A stretch of DNA of 64,000 bases from Sinotaia quadrata (GCA_028829895.1 CM054182.1:88475546-88539545), one strand, 5' to 3'. Counted from the first letter of the stretch, positions 38,017 through 49,613 are shown. Made by a program: numbers and translations. Notes: a model not told the origin generated them from the letters alone.

Positions 38017-38200
38017 GTATTAACTTATACTTCGATGATTGGATTTATATGGACAAACTAAAAAAGAGATAGCTTTATTTAATCAGAGAAAGTAATATAT
38101 ATATATATATATATATATTGTATTAATTTATACTTCGATAATTGGATTTATATGGACAAACTAAAAAAGAGATAGCTTTATTTAATCAGAGAAAGTAATA
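38017..38200. repeat. 80-bp direct repeats flanking (AT)n
   Basis: Two copies of a segment starting GTATTAACTTATACTTCGAT (38017) and GTATTAATTTATACTTCGAT (38120), both ending CAGAGAAAGTAAT, differ at about two sites. They are separated by an (AT)n run at 38095-38119. Confidence 0.95.
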
Positions 38201-38294
38201 GACGGACGGACTGATTCATGATAGGCAGAAAGACAGTATGGTATATTAAAGATAGAAAGATAAGAGATTTCCAAATCGATGCATGGGTGAATGG

Positions 38295-38338
<44 letters not shown>

Positions 38339-38339
38339 C
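38295..38339. repeat. (GATA)n microsatellite
   Basis: About 11 units. Confidence 0.97.
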
Positions 38340-39276
38340 AGAAATATAATGAATTATATTTAACGGCTGATTGCTGGAGCAAAACAAAAACTAAAATAAC
38401 TAACCCATCCACTCATCGACTTATTTTTTTCAAAGTAGAAATAGACAAACTAGCATCCCCTTGATTGTAACATTATTGAGAGATCTTCTTAGTAATTATT
38501 TCTTTAAAAAAAAAAACACACACGCACAAACAAAATCGGGAGGATGGTGGTGTCGCTTTTAGTATATTTGTTCAGGGTTATTTTTGTTTGTTTGTTTTGA
38601 TTTATTACCCGGTGATATATAAACTCGAAATTGTAAGCAATGATCAGTCACAATGAAATGTATACATGTACTGAGAACTTGACAGAGTGGCGTCGCCACA
38701 GAGAAGCACAGAAAATATCAAGTAAATAAAACAACAGTCAATGCAACGGTACGCGTGCGCGACTGTACTCATTTGACCAGCTGAACTAAGGGGCATAACT
38801 GTGGTAGGTTTACTGTATTAGGTTAGCAGTTTGATCTCTCGCCCCATTGTCAGAATGGACATTGATTTAAATGTCTGCAGCATTCCGTATTACAAAGCAC
38901 TGACATATGTAGTGCATATACATGTATATGGTATACTCACGCGCACTCACATGCTTGCATAAATCCATACAAGCGTGAATATCAATACCCCCCACTCTCA
39001 AAGCCACCTTCAACTTAAGAAGAATTAGATCGAAAACACTAATGATGTTTTCCATCCCCTTCCGCTAGCCCTTCCACCTTCCACCTCGGAACGCAATGAG
39101 AGGCTGTGGGGTCCCACTGGGGCGCCCCAGATCAGAGAACGTCTGATGAAATGATCAACGCAAGTTCCAGTGTTGACGTAAAACTGCTATCAAACACACA
39201 CACAAACACTAATGGGCGCACGGAACTAGTAAATGTGCATAACGCAACACTGATGAAACATAATTTGTGTACCACA

Positions 39277-39460
39277 AACACTAATGTGTACATTCAAAAC
39301 ACTAATGTGTACTTTCAAAATGCTAATGTGTACTTTCAAAACACTAATGTGTACATTCAAAACACTAATGTGTACATTCATAACACTAATGTGTACATTC
39401 AAAACACTAATGTGTACATTCAAAACACTAATATGTACATTCATAACACTAATGTGTATC
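39277..39460. repeat. 21-bp minisatellite, about 9 copies
   Basis: Unit AACACTAATGTGTACATTCA plus A. The unit is 7 codons, so a plus-strand frame reads Asn-Thr-Asn-Val-Tyr-Ile-Gln repeated inside an open frame of 126 codons (39106-39486). No signal peptide or known domain is visible and the minus strand is open as well, so I treat it as non-coding. Confidence 0.93.
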
Positions 39461-40099
39461 CCAAAGCATCTATAAATGCACACTAATCACTAATCAATAT
39501 ATTTAAAGACAAAATGCATTTCCATTTTTCATCCATTATGCCCAATGAAGACCATTTAGCAAGTGTTGATTAGTAACTAATATTTGCTTTGCTCTACATC
39601 TGTAAATAAACACCACTTCGACAACTGATGTCCAAAATGCAAATAATTCACATCTAAATTTTAAATTTGCTCTTTTGAAATATTAAAATTCCTTGTATTC
39701 TATTAAATTGCTCGGGATAAAGTGAATGACTGGTGTTGTGCAGCCTACTGAACCGGCCATTGAATATTTTATGCCTTTGAGCCACATCCGGGTACTGTAA
39801 AAATCACGATTTTAGTGAGGAGTTTGGGTCTTCATCTTCATAACCTGCTATAAATGTATCATTCTGACAGCTAGCTTGGCTCATGTTTGCGTGATGTAAC
39901 TGTATCAAAAGTATTAAGTCTGAGTTACACAAATATGTCGTCAAGTTAGAACATTTTCTTGAGCTTTGATACAAGCTTTGATACAAGCTTTGTAACTGTC
40001 GTGTCCTTGCCCTTCACTAAACTGGAATGACGTAATTTATGATCGCCAATAACAAGCGTGTTGTGCCTTCCTTCCTTCAAATCAGAGCACCAATGTGAT

Positions 40100-40262
40100 A
40101 ATTTAGCATCATTAGTAGAAGGATACGTTTATATCGTCATTAGAATTGCATACCTATCCTTACTAGAATAACACGTTACTATTTAATATTACGAGAATTG
40201 CATTTATATATGTCTAAAATTACAAGTTGATATTCTTACGAGAATGATACAAGCTAATATCA
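40100..40262. repeat. Degenerate tandem repeat, about 4 copies
   Basis: Recurring A(C/T)GAGAATTGCATTTATATA-like and TACTAGAATAACACG-like segments. Poorly conserved. Confidence 0.5.
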
Positions 40263-40714
40263 AACTGTTTTCTTTTCTCTCTTTCATAGTTTACACACGT
40301 TTGTAGTGAATGTTATTAAGGAAGAACTGTTCATCACAGTAACTATGGTCACTATATATGGCCTTTCATAACCGCCACCCTCTCCCCCAATAATATGATT
40401 TTGTTTGTCATCACTACTCATCTAAAGTCATAGGCCATTTTGATTTATCGCTAATGTACAGTCAAATGTTGATTTTCAGATTCACACTATTAGTGAGGAA
40501 ATTTTGCTGTTAATCGTCTTTTCGTCACAAATAATAATATATGCATTCTTGTGTCGTTTGTATTCATCACCGATATTAACATCGTGCAATCAAGTATATT
40601 TTTATTATTGATGATTGTAATAGTATTCGAATAAATATAATTAATAATACATGTCCAAATGTCGTTTGTGATCATCAGTAACACTGCACCTGGTTTGTCC
40701 AGATGCCGTTATTT

Positions 40715-41056
40715 GTTTGTTTATTGGGTCCAACATTTCATTATTATATCTACACTACTGATAAAAATAATGTTTGTTTATTGGGCCAAACAGTTCATTA
40801 TTATATCTACACTACTGATAAAAATAATGTTTGTTTATTGGGCCAAACAGTTCATTATTATATCTACACTACTGATAATAATAATGTTTGTTTATTGGGC
40901 CAAACAGTTCATTATTATATCTACACTACTGATAATAATAATGTTTGTTTATTGGGCCAAACAGTTCATTATTATATCTACACTACTGATAATAATAATG
41001 TTTGTTTATTGGGCCAAACAGTTCATTATTATATCTACACTACTGATAATAATAAT
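40715..41056. repeat. 57-bp minisatellite, 6 copies
   Basis: Units start at GTTTGTTTATTGGGCCAAAC (40715, 40772, 40829, 40886, 40943, 41000) and end with ACTGATAATAATAAT. The first three units have AAAAATAAT instead. The 19-codon unit is stop-free in two plus frames, giving open frames of 166 and 140 codons with hydrophobic repeats; no conserved family and no flanking gene structure. Confidence 0.95.
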
Positions 41057-41730
41057 GTTAAGGGAAAGCAAACGCTGTCGAAGAAAATCAATAATACTAC
41101 CGACACTTCAGATTATTCGCTATAGCAATTGCGAACGACTAAGTGTCATTTTCTATTAAATCACTAATACGTATGTACAACTAAATAACATATAACTATA
41201 TCAATAACAGTATAAACGACCAAATGTCATATAACCACATTGTTGGTCACCTTAAATTAATGAATAACCTAGGACCACACAACTAATTGATGTCACATTT
41301 CTATTAGCTACACGAACCCTGAAGTGAAGGATTCTTCACTAAATACAGAACGGAACGTAGACAGCACAAACATTACAATTAATGAATTTTAAACAAATTC
41401 AATCTAAAGTGTAGATGATAAGTATTGACAATATGATGGATACATTTTAACAAAGAATTTATATAAAATAAATACTACTACTACTTCTAATAATAGTAAT
41501 AATAATAATTGAAAGTTATACAAGGCCAGACACAGTACAGACACAGAAACTATCAATACCACCATGAAAGAAAATAATAGAAAAGAAAATAGAGTGTACT
41601 AGAAGAGAAATAAGCCAAATGACAGCAGAAGCACAAAATAAGGGAAAACTGAAGGCAAGATCGGTCACCAAATACCATCTCAACTACATAAGCATTATGA
41701 CTGCAATAGAAGACTTCAAGAACTCACTGT

Positions 41731-41905
41731 CCTATTAATAGAGTGACTGTCATCTTAATACCGTCATTTTTCTATTAATAGAGTGACTGTCATCTTAATA
41801 CCTTCATTTTTCTATTAATAGAGTGACTGTCATCTTAATATTGTCATAGTCCTATTAATAGAGCGATTGTCATCTTAATACTGTCATTGTCCTTTTAATT
41901 CTGTC
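41731..41905. repeat. 40-bp minisatellite, 4 copies plus a decayed copy
   Basis: CTATTAATAGAGTGACTGTC recurs at about 41732, 41772, 41812 and 41852, 40 bp apart. Confidence 0.92.
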
Positions 41906-41998
41906 GCTATCTTCTTAATACTTCCACTGTCTCCTTGTCACTATCATCGCTAACAGTGTACGATCAAATGTCTAGAAGTACATTATTAAGAGTATAAC

Positions 41999-41999
41999 C

Positions 42000-42071
<72 letters not shown>

Positions 42072-42084
42072 GTCTGTCTGTTTG

Positions 42085-42167
<83 letters not shown>

Positions 42168-42214
42168 GTCTGTCTGTCTGTCTGTTTGTCTATCTATCTA
42201 TCTTTCTATCTATC
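41999..42214. repeat. (TCTA)n microsatellite with TCTG blocks
   Basis: About 216 bp of TCTA with two TCTG/TTTG interruptions near 42070 and 42168-42188. Confidence 0.97.
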
Positions 42215-42356
42215 TGTGGATTCCTCTCTCTGTGTGTACTACGCATATATCGCCCCTATAAATGTATAAACATACAACACTAATTTCACTCTCATCACTG
42301 CGTATTTCATTTTCAGCGTGTGATTCCTCTATCTCTTAATTATCTCGGAATAGTAT

Positions 42357-42376
42357 TCTCTCTCTCTCTCTCTCTT
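42357..42376. repeat. Short (CT)n tract
   Basis: About 10 CT units. Confidence 0.9.
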
Positions 42377-42909
42377 TCACTCTCCGCTACCCCTCTCCCC
42401 GTGACTGTGATTATTAATAAAATAATATAACATTCCATTTAATTGGCTATTTATACTCTTTTGGATAATTAATGAATGTCGGTTACTGTAAATACCCACA
42501 GATTGTTTAGTTGTTCACCACAATTTGTTGATCGTTAAACAGTGTGTGTTGCTCACATTCACTTTGCGCTTCCTATTTCTCACTTGAATACAATGAAATT
42601 CCTTTATTATTGTAATTCGCAGTATTGTCTCTAGAAGCCTGACCACTGTAAGGCTAAGCCATCATAATTTATTTCCGAAGTGGTCACTGTACAACAGCTG
42701 ACATAATCTGTACCTGATATTTTTACGTAAACTTGAACGGTTGTCCTTGAAACGGGTATCCTGGAACGAGCAGCACACACACGCCTACATTTAATTATAC
42801 GCAATTTTCCACACCATGGGCCACGAGCGACAGGATGCGGTTCAGTAACCCGATAGTCTGTCACAGTTTAATGCCAGGGAACACATCAACAGATGCTGAC
42901 TGTTAGCAT

Positions 42910-43190
42910 TATTGAAAAATGAAACGGCACAAGTCAGCAGGTCCCTTGGATTGGTTTATTGAAAAATGAAACTGTACACGTCAGCAGGTCTCTTGGATTG
43001 CGTTACTGAAATATGAAACTGCACACGTCAGCAGGTCTCTTGGATTGCTTTACTGAAATATGAAACTGCACACGTCAGCAGGTCTCTTGGATAGCGTTAT
43101 TTAAAAATGAAACTGCATACGTCACTTGGATTGCGTTAATGAAAAGTGAAACTGCACACGTCAGCAAATTTCTTGGATTGCGTTAGAGAA
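42910..43190. repeat. 47-48 bp minisatellite, about 6 copies
   Basis: Units contain GAAAAATGAAACTGCACACG, TCAGCAGGTCTCTTGGATTG and CGTTA. One copy is shortened. Most units contain ACGTCA (TGACGT on the minus strand). Confidence 0.92.
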
Positions 43191-43432
43191 GACCTTTGTC
43201 TTTGATGACCTTAACTTTTGCTCTCTTTCTGCTGTATGAAGACTTCACATAAAAAGACTTTGCATTGTTTTACCGTGACACAAAGAAGTGTGTTACAGGA
43301 AGTGGTGTCATACCATGATGTAATGACGTCACAAGAGATATATAAACGAACTGTTTTCTTTAGGACGCGATGAGCTGTTCAGAAACTTGCATTATGCATT
43401 TTGTGCATGTGTGCGTTTGTGTGTGTGCATAT

Positions 43433-43479
43433 GAGAGAGAGACAGAGAGAGACAGACAGACAGACAGAGACAGAGAGAG
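43433..43479. repeat. (GA)n/(GACA)n microsatellite
   Basis: Mixed GAGA and GACA units. Confidence 0.92.
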
Positions 43480-44327
43480 CGGAACGGAGGAAGAGCGATA
43501 AAATGAGAGGAAGAAAAGGAGTGGGATCCAGTAAAAAAAAAAATCACTTGGAGAATGAGAGAAAGAGAGACAGGACATGAAAAAAGAAAGGAAGAGAAGG
43601 ATAGAATGGGAGAGAGGAGAAAAGAGTTGGGAGATGATTTAGCTGTTAACATCGTTAATTAACGCAACGAGTATGATAGAACAGACCTTATGTTTCATCA
43701 TGTCTTGAAACACCCTCTGTTAATCACGTGACTCAGGTCAGTAAAGAAATAAAAGTGGATCAAGACATCCTTTTTTTTTGTTCAGTTGGACACTCAGTTA
43801 CATATGCGATGGACTACTCTGAAAAGTAATATGCATAGGAACTAACAAACTGTGTAGATGAACAGACTATCCCTTAATATCTGTTTTAGGACCATCTGAA
43901 TGATAAGATCGCGTTCCTAAGGTCCGAACCCTTCCCTACACCAATCAAATCGAATATCGCATTTTTTTTTATGGACGACACATCAAGCCATCCCATGAGA
44001 TGTCAATTTTGTCTGCGAGTGAGAATGATGTCATTCCTTAAGTCAGTATCGGACTGATCAAAGCGCCGGGAGGTCGCTCTCCAAAGAAATAAGCAAGGTC
44101 ATGGCAGTAGGGGTGGGGATGGGGTGAGAAGAGAGATCCTACTTCTAGGATCTACTTCATTTCATACAATAACCGGAAATCAAAGATAGGAATTGAGTGG
44201 ATTTAAACATATCGTTTGAATTCCTATATTGTGGACATTTCGGTGGAAAATTCCTATTTCAATACCGTATATAGGCTGATTAAGGCAGTAAAGATGCTCA
44301 GTGAATTTTAACATTAAAATGCTAATC

Positions 44328-44400
44328 TGGCTGGCCGGGAGGTCTATGCTCTGCACTTGCAAGCCGGATATCTAAGGTTCAAATTTCACTTAGCCAACTT
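44328..44400 (+). mobile_element. Candidate tRNA-derived SINE head
   Basis: TGGCTGGCCGGG at 44328-44339 fits the pol III A box at about 10 of 12 positions and GGTTCAAATTT at 44376-44386 fits the B box at about 9 of 11, with 36 bp between them, a normal distance. CACTTGCAAGCCGG between them looks like an anticodon arm, but the stem pairs poorly, so a functional tRNA is unlikely. It lies about 160 bp from the LINE relic, on the opposite strand. Confidence 0.38.
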
Positions 44401-44562
44401 GTTTTATGAATGTATTCAAATGATGTTTCAATTCGGGAATTCTGACTTCTCAGAATATATAACTTTAATTAGATTAATTGCAGTTAAAATATACATTTAT
44501 TGGTTATTAGCCTGTACGTACTAGCTATAGTTATGGCTTGTTTTATCTAGGAAAAATAAAAT

Positions 44563-45473
44563 GACATTTGTACAAACGCATCTATGGTTGTGTTGTGTCG
44601 TTTGGTGTATTCTGTTCTAGCCAGAACCTGACAGTATGTGCTCTATTGTTCATCCATGAATTTGCAGAGTCTACATTTGGAATCATTTGAGATCTTCATG
44701 ATTTTCGTTTTGTGAGATTTGGTGTTGAGTGCTTGATCTTGTGTAGCTGTTATGTGTACTTCTGTTTCTGCTTTCAATCCTGCCTCTTTCAACCATTTGT
44801 ACGTTGCTTGCTTTGTTGATATTTCGTCGGCTTGTCGCACATACTGGCCATGGAGAGGTTTTGGATGCAGGTATGTGCTAGTGCTTGCTTCGTTTTTTCT
44901 TCCATGTTTCTTTGTCTGTTTCTGGGGTTTGGAATAGTCCACTCATCTTTACTGCTTCTATCAGTGGATCATCTTTGTTGTTATTCCAGATGTAGTCCAC
45001 AAGGGCAATGACTTCTCCTTCAATGACATGTTTGATTTTCTTGAGACCTCGGCCTCCCATTTTTCGAGATACATAGAGCTGTCTATGTCTTCTTTTGGGT
45101 GTAAGGCTTTATGTATTGTGAGTAGTTTTCTTGTTTTTCTGTCCAGTTTATTTATTTCATTTGCTGTCCAATCTATGATACCTCCAGTGTAGCTTACTAC
45201 AGGTATTGCGTATGCATTAAGGGCTTGTATTTTGTTCGCCCCATTTAGCTTGGACTTCAGGACTTGTCTAACACGTTTTTCATATTCTCTCTTAACTTTG
45301 GACTTCACTTCTCTCTGCATATTTTCTTGATGCTGTAGTATCCCAAGGTATTTATATCCCTTTTCCATTTAAACATCGTTGATTCTTCCGGTGTCGAATT
45401 CTAGGCCCTCTGTTGTTTTGACCTTGCCTTACTGGATGACAATTCTTCCACACTTCATAAAGCCGAATTTCAT
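44563..45473 (-). pseudogene. Decayed LINE (non-LTR retrotransposon) reverse transcriptase, C-terminal part
   Basis: The minus strand encodes the end of a LINE ORF2-like protein, which in an intact element copies the element RNA at its insertion site. In order I see a KFGFMKCGR segment (the region just after the RT active site), KYLGIL (RT motif E), a Lys/Arg-rich stretch with KSKLNGANKIQALNAYAIPVV, LDRKTRKLLT, GGRGL, KPLHGQYVRQ, ATQDQALNT, and a terminal CRLC ... CQVLARTEY ... RHN region that fits a degenerate zinc-binding C-terminus. The family assignment comes from this motif order; the exact clade is uncertain. It is broken: in-frame stops at 45429-45431 and 45369-45371, a frameshift at an A-run near 45060, a compensating shift near 44890, and a stop at 44643 after which homology continues in the same frame. 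The catalytic YxDD region is absent because the copy is cut at 45473, next to a TAG microsatellite. Confidence 0.85.
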
Positions 45474-45481
45474 ATTAATTG

Positions 45482-45520
45482 TTATTAGTAGTAATAGTAG
45501 TAGTAGTAGTAGTAGTAGAT
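45482..45520. repeat. (TAG)n trinucleotide repeat
   Basis: About 11 units. It sits at the 5' truncation point of the minus-strand LINE relic. Confidence 0.95.
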
Positions 45521-46005
45521 TCCAAAATGTCTGTTAAATTGCCCTAATTTTGATGGCTTGCAAAGGCAGCAATGACGTAAGTTCACTAAACTGTCACTGT
45601 AAATCTATATTTAATGTTAACGTAATAATTTTAATCACATTGCATTTGTCTGCATATGCATAAAACTGTCGGAAATGAGTCTTGGGGACCGGCTGGAATG
45701 TATTCGTGGAATTGGCTCATTTCTGCAGCTGCTCAATCCATGTTTAGATTGGCAAAACTCAAAGCACAAAATTTACCGTTCCTAATCTTAACCACATCTA
45801 TCATTCATAGAAGTTCCACACTAACGATGGCAAATCAGGTTTTTAACTTTAACTAACCCACGTCCTATCTTTTCACGTCAGACCACTGATGGTTAATATG
45901 TGGCCAGCGTGATTAGTTAGTATCTGGTCATTCCATGATTTCATTAAACTGTCGCTTCCTCCCATTCCCAGGTCTTCAGTCGACTCGACATACGTGAATT
46001 ATTTT
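45521..46005. other. Unique DNA
   Basis: No gene or array recognised. Confidence 0.5.
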
Positions 46006-46009
46006 ACCT

Positions 46010-46390
46010 GTCTATCAGGAACCTCCTAGTTTGTCTACATAGAGGTTGTCTTCAGTCTGTCATGCATATGTACTTTACGTTCTTATCTGAAACACCCCAG
46101 TTTGTATTCTGAAAGTGTTTCTTCACCCTTTTTACATTGTAATCCTTATCTGGAACCTAAATGTGTCTTTCCAAAGGCTTTATTTATTTTATTGCCTAGA
46201 TTTTTGCACATCCTTATCTTGAACATAAATTGTCTTCTCCAAAGGTTGTGTTAACTTTATTTTATTGCTTAGAATCTTGTTCATCCTTATATAAAATGTA
46301 ATTTGTCTTCTAAGTGTGGTCTTCTCTTTTTGCCATGCTTAGATTCTTTTAAATTCGTTATTGAAACATTTTATTTTTTCTTCTCAAATA
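46010..46390. repeat. Degenerate tandem repeat, unit about 70-80 bp
   Basis: About 5 diverged units share (C/T)CCTTATCTTGAACATAAA, TTGTCTTCTCCAAAGG and TTTATTTTATTGC(C/T)TAGAT-like segments. Confidence 0.7.
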
Positions 46391-46752
46391 ATTGACGTTA
46401 AAACGTATATGCAGATACATTTGCATCTGTCTCCCTCCTTCTTTCCCATTATTTCTATTTTCTTCTGTTTCTCTCTGGTCTTCTCGTGACGTTCATTCTT
46501 CCAGCAAATATTATTGTGATGTGGTGGTGGGTGCAGTGTAGTGGGAAACCATAGTATGCACAACGACGACGATGATGAGAGACAATACACGTGATTAACG
46601 ACAGCCACAGCAAAAGATGACAATTAGCAGCACCGTGTTTACATGGAGACTTTATTTTCATGGCACCGCAGTCTCATAGACCCGCCAACTCATTCTCTTT
46701 TATTGTTGTGCTTCGTAGCTCTCTCTTTGTTTTACTCTCCGTGTGCTTTCTT

Positions 46753-46755
<3 letters not shown>

Positions 46756-46820
<65 letters not shown>

Positions 46821-46940
46821 TACACACATATACACAATTACACACACATATGCACACAAACACACACACACATATATACACACACCAACACACACACCAA
46901 CACACACAAATACATACACAAAACACACACAAACACGTAC
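46756..46940. repeat. (AC)n microsatellite with cryptic AC-rich tail
   Basis: Pure AC to about 46818, then AC mixed with AT, CAAA and CAAC to 46940. His-Thr and Cys-Val open frames are artefacts. Confidence 0.96.
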
Positions 46941-47096
46941 ACTAGTCACACCAGTAATATACTATGAATGCGAGCTACCAAGAAAGACACTTGAATTTCA
47001 AAGTCACAGGTCCCTAGAGCCGAGCGTTACTTCCATTTTGTTCATTGCCTTTCGTTTTGATATCAATTACTTTAAAATCTATAACTTATAAGACTA

Positions 47097-47270
47097 GTGT
47101 GGTGATTTAGCTATCTAAATCTAAAAGAGTTGTGTGGTGATTTAGCTATCTAAATCTATAAGAGTTGTGTGGTGATTTAGCTATCTAAATCTATAAGAGT
47201 TGTGTGGGGATTTTGCTATCTAAATCTATAAGAGTTGTGTGGAGTTGTGTGGGGATTTTGCTATCTAAAG
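47097..47270. repeat. 35-bp minisatellite, about 5 copies
   Basis: GTGTGGTGATTTAGCTATCT recurs at 47097, 47132, 47167 and (as GTGTGGGGATTTTGC) 47202. The last copy has a small internal duplication of GAGTTGTGTGG. Confidence 0.93.
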
Positions 47271-47530
47271 AAACTACATTAAATACTCTTTAAATATAAT
47301 TCCCTTCAAACGTATAATTTAAATGATGAGGTACTAAATAAAATATAAAACTATATTGGCGCGCGATGGAAACACCGGTCTCACACAAATAAATAATAAA
47401 ATACACCAGAAAATAATATAAACTTCCATACAAAAGTATATAACTACAAAGTATAAACTATTTTCTGTCTAAATATATAACTGTCAACTTCATTTAATAA
47501 ATACCTACAAAAGTGTACAACAATAAATGC

Positions 47531-47728
47531 GTGTACTTCTGTGTATAGCCTAGTACATATAACGTGTACTTCTGTGTATAGCCTAGTACATATAACGTGT
47601 ACTTCTCTGTATAGCCTAGTACATATAACGTGTACTTCTGTGTATAGCCTAGTACATATAACGTGTACTTCTCTGTATAGCCTAGTACATACAACGTGTA
47701 CTTCTCTGTATAGCCTAGTACATATAAC
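47531..47728. repeat. 33-bp minisatellite, 6 copies
   Basis: GTGTACTTCTGTGTATAGCC plus TAGTACATATAAC at 47531, 47564, 47597, 47630, 47663 and 47696. Two unit variants (TCTGTG, TCTCTG) are interleaved. The 11-codon unit is open on both strands, giving repetitive frames without known similarity. Confidence 0.95.
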
Positions 47729-48119
47729 ATGAATTTACCGCGCGGCTTAAAAAACTAAGCAGAAGCAGACGATCTGCCGACAGCGAAAGATGTGAAAATA
47801 AAAGGCACTGTTAAAGCGGCGGGCTGCTAAACCTCTAAACAAAACTTAACTAGTCTTCTACATTATAGTATGTATATTTTCATACTTTACATTTAAAATG
47901 TCTGACCATTCTATGCTTTTCCTCTGACTCAAACCATTTTGTGTTTGGCATATCGTTTTGTTATTTAAAAAAAATGATCGGGCCTTAAAGTTTAGAAGAT
48001 AAATGATTTGACGAAAATATTAGTTAAGGAAACATCATTTTAGCTGTGCTCAATAACACTATCAAAGCGATGTTCTGTCATGTTTTAAATTCTGAAATAT
48101 TTTATACAACGGGTCGATT
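47729..48119. other. Unique AT-rich DNA
   Basis: No gene, RNA or array recognised. Confidence 0.5.
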
Positions 48120-48120
48120 G

Positions 48121-48206
<86 letters not shown>
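48120..48206. repeat. (TA)n-(GA)n compound microsatellite
   Basis: TA run to 48140 then about 33 GA units. Confidence 0.97.
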
Positions 48207-48209
<3 letters not shown>

Positions 48210-48253
48210 GTAAGCCAGCAATGGCTTAACAAAAACGTCTCTATGTAGCTGTG

Positions 48254-48261
<8 letters not shown>

Positions 48262-48309
<48 letters not shown>

Positions 48310-48350
48310 TGCGTGCGTGTATATGTGTGTGTGTGTATATATATGTGCGT
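48262..48350. repeat. (GT)n-(GCGT)n compound microsatellite
   Basis: GT run, GCGT units, then GT and TA remnants. Confidence 0.95.
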
Positions 48351-48359
48351 GCATCAGAT

Positions 48360-49148
48360 GTGAGTCCATTCTTTGTGACGTGTTATTTATTTCCTTTGCA
48401 ATGCTACATTAATCTGAAAATAACTTGTAATCATAGGGATAGAACAGAATGAGTTAAAATGAATAATTTGTATTCAGATAATCTTAAAGCAATATGAGTT
48501 AAAAGTTTATTTCAAAATAATGTCTTTACAATCGTTCCAAACAGATGTGTTTACGCTGTTCTCAGTGTTACACGCTTATTAAAAGGCAACTTCTACCTCG
48601 ACAAATATCACCAAGTGATGGATTAACAAATTCACTTTTAAAATGTATTTAGTCACAAAAATCTTACAATTAAATTCGTGTAAAAGAAATCCGATTACTT
48701 CAAAACAGCGTATTTCTTCAATAATCTTAAGATACTGTGATTTAAAAAAAAAATTAGAATACTATGTGATTACAATAGTGTCATAACAGCGTGTTTAAAT
48801 TATAAGTGGAGTAACAAATATATGCTTATATTAATAATACGCATTTTGACTGATCTTAAAGAAATGTTTCAAGTGACTTCTTTCGTTCTCAGCATTCTGT
48901 GCTTACAGCAAAAAATATTTTTTTTTTTTTAAAGTTAATTTTATCACACTAATCAAGCAATAAAAATTGACTATAAAATAAGTGAAGAATGATTAGATTA
49001 TAATGCTGATTTGTTTTATTGTAATTTAAAATATTAAAATGTTCTAAGAATGGTAAAATGTGTTAATATTGTTTACAAAGAGATAAGTTCAAAGATGTTT
49101 TCAATGATCTAATAGAAAGATATATGTACGTTATATGTAATGGTAAAT
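48360..49148. other. Unique AT-rich DNA
   Basis: Strongly AT-rich. Some recurring words (for example AATCTTAA with A-rich context) hint at an ancient tandem repeat, but I cannot define a unit. Confidence 0.4.
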
Positions 49149-49150
49149 TA

Positions 49151-49170
49151 CACACATACACACGCGCGCG

Positions 49171-49226
<56 letters not shown>
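49151..49226. repeat. (AC)n-(CG)n-(AC)n-(TA)n compound microsatellite
   Basis: Alternating purine-pyrimidine throughout about 75 bp. Confidence 0.95.
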
Positions 49227-49374
49227 ATGTTAATGCTTTATTGCTTTAGTAATATTAAACTGACATAATTAGAGCTAAGCAATAAGGTGAAAGATATATC
49301 AAATGCTTTGATAAATATAAACATTAAAACCCAAACTTGATTTGGAAGGCTAGCCCATAGTTAGTCAGGAACAT

Positions 49375-49515
49375 ATTCTTGCAATCATAAAAATTACATT
49401 ATTCACCAACGATATAAATAACTGTAAAGTTATTTCTGTATACGTTTCCTGGCAAACCTGTCTTCAGACTCATCAGGCTCGAGAATTTAATGCAATCTTC
49501 AGAGATCTGCATAAA
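49375..49515 (-). mobile_element. Possible 3' tail of a retroelement
   Basis: On the minus strand CTGATGAGTCTGAAGACAGG is followed by an AAACGTATACA-type segment, a layout I associate with 3' regions of Penelope-like and related retroelements (CTGATGA ... AAACGT). No GIY-YIG or RT coding is visible nearby. Speculative. Confidence 0.2.
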
Positions 49516-49613
49516 AGAGAAGCATAGTAAAAATGGATTCCGAAATAAATAATTCAAAATCCTCGGCGTAACAGCCACGGGTTAGTCTGATTGAGTGTTC
49601 AGTCATTAACTAT

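Noticed and set aside
39106..47730. Minisatellite unit lengths divisible by 3 as a sign of coding
   Set aside because: Across the window about 9 of 24 units are multiples of 3, close to the one-third expected by chance.
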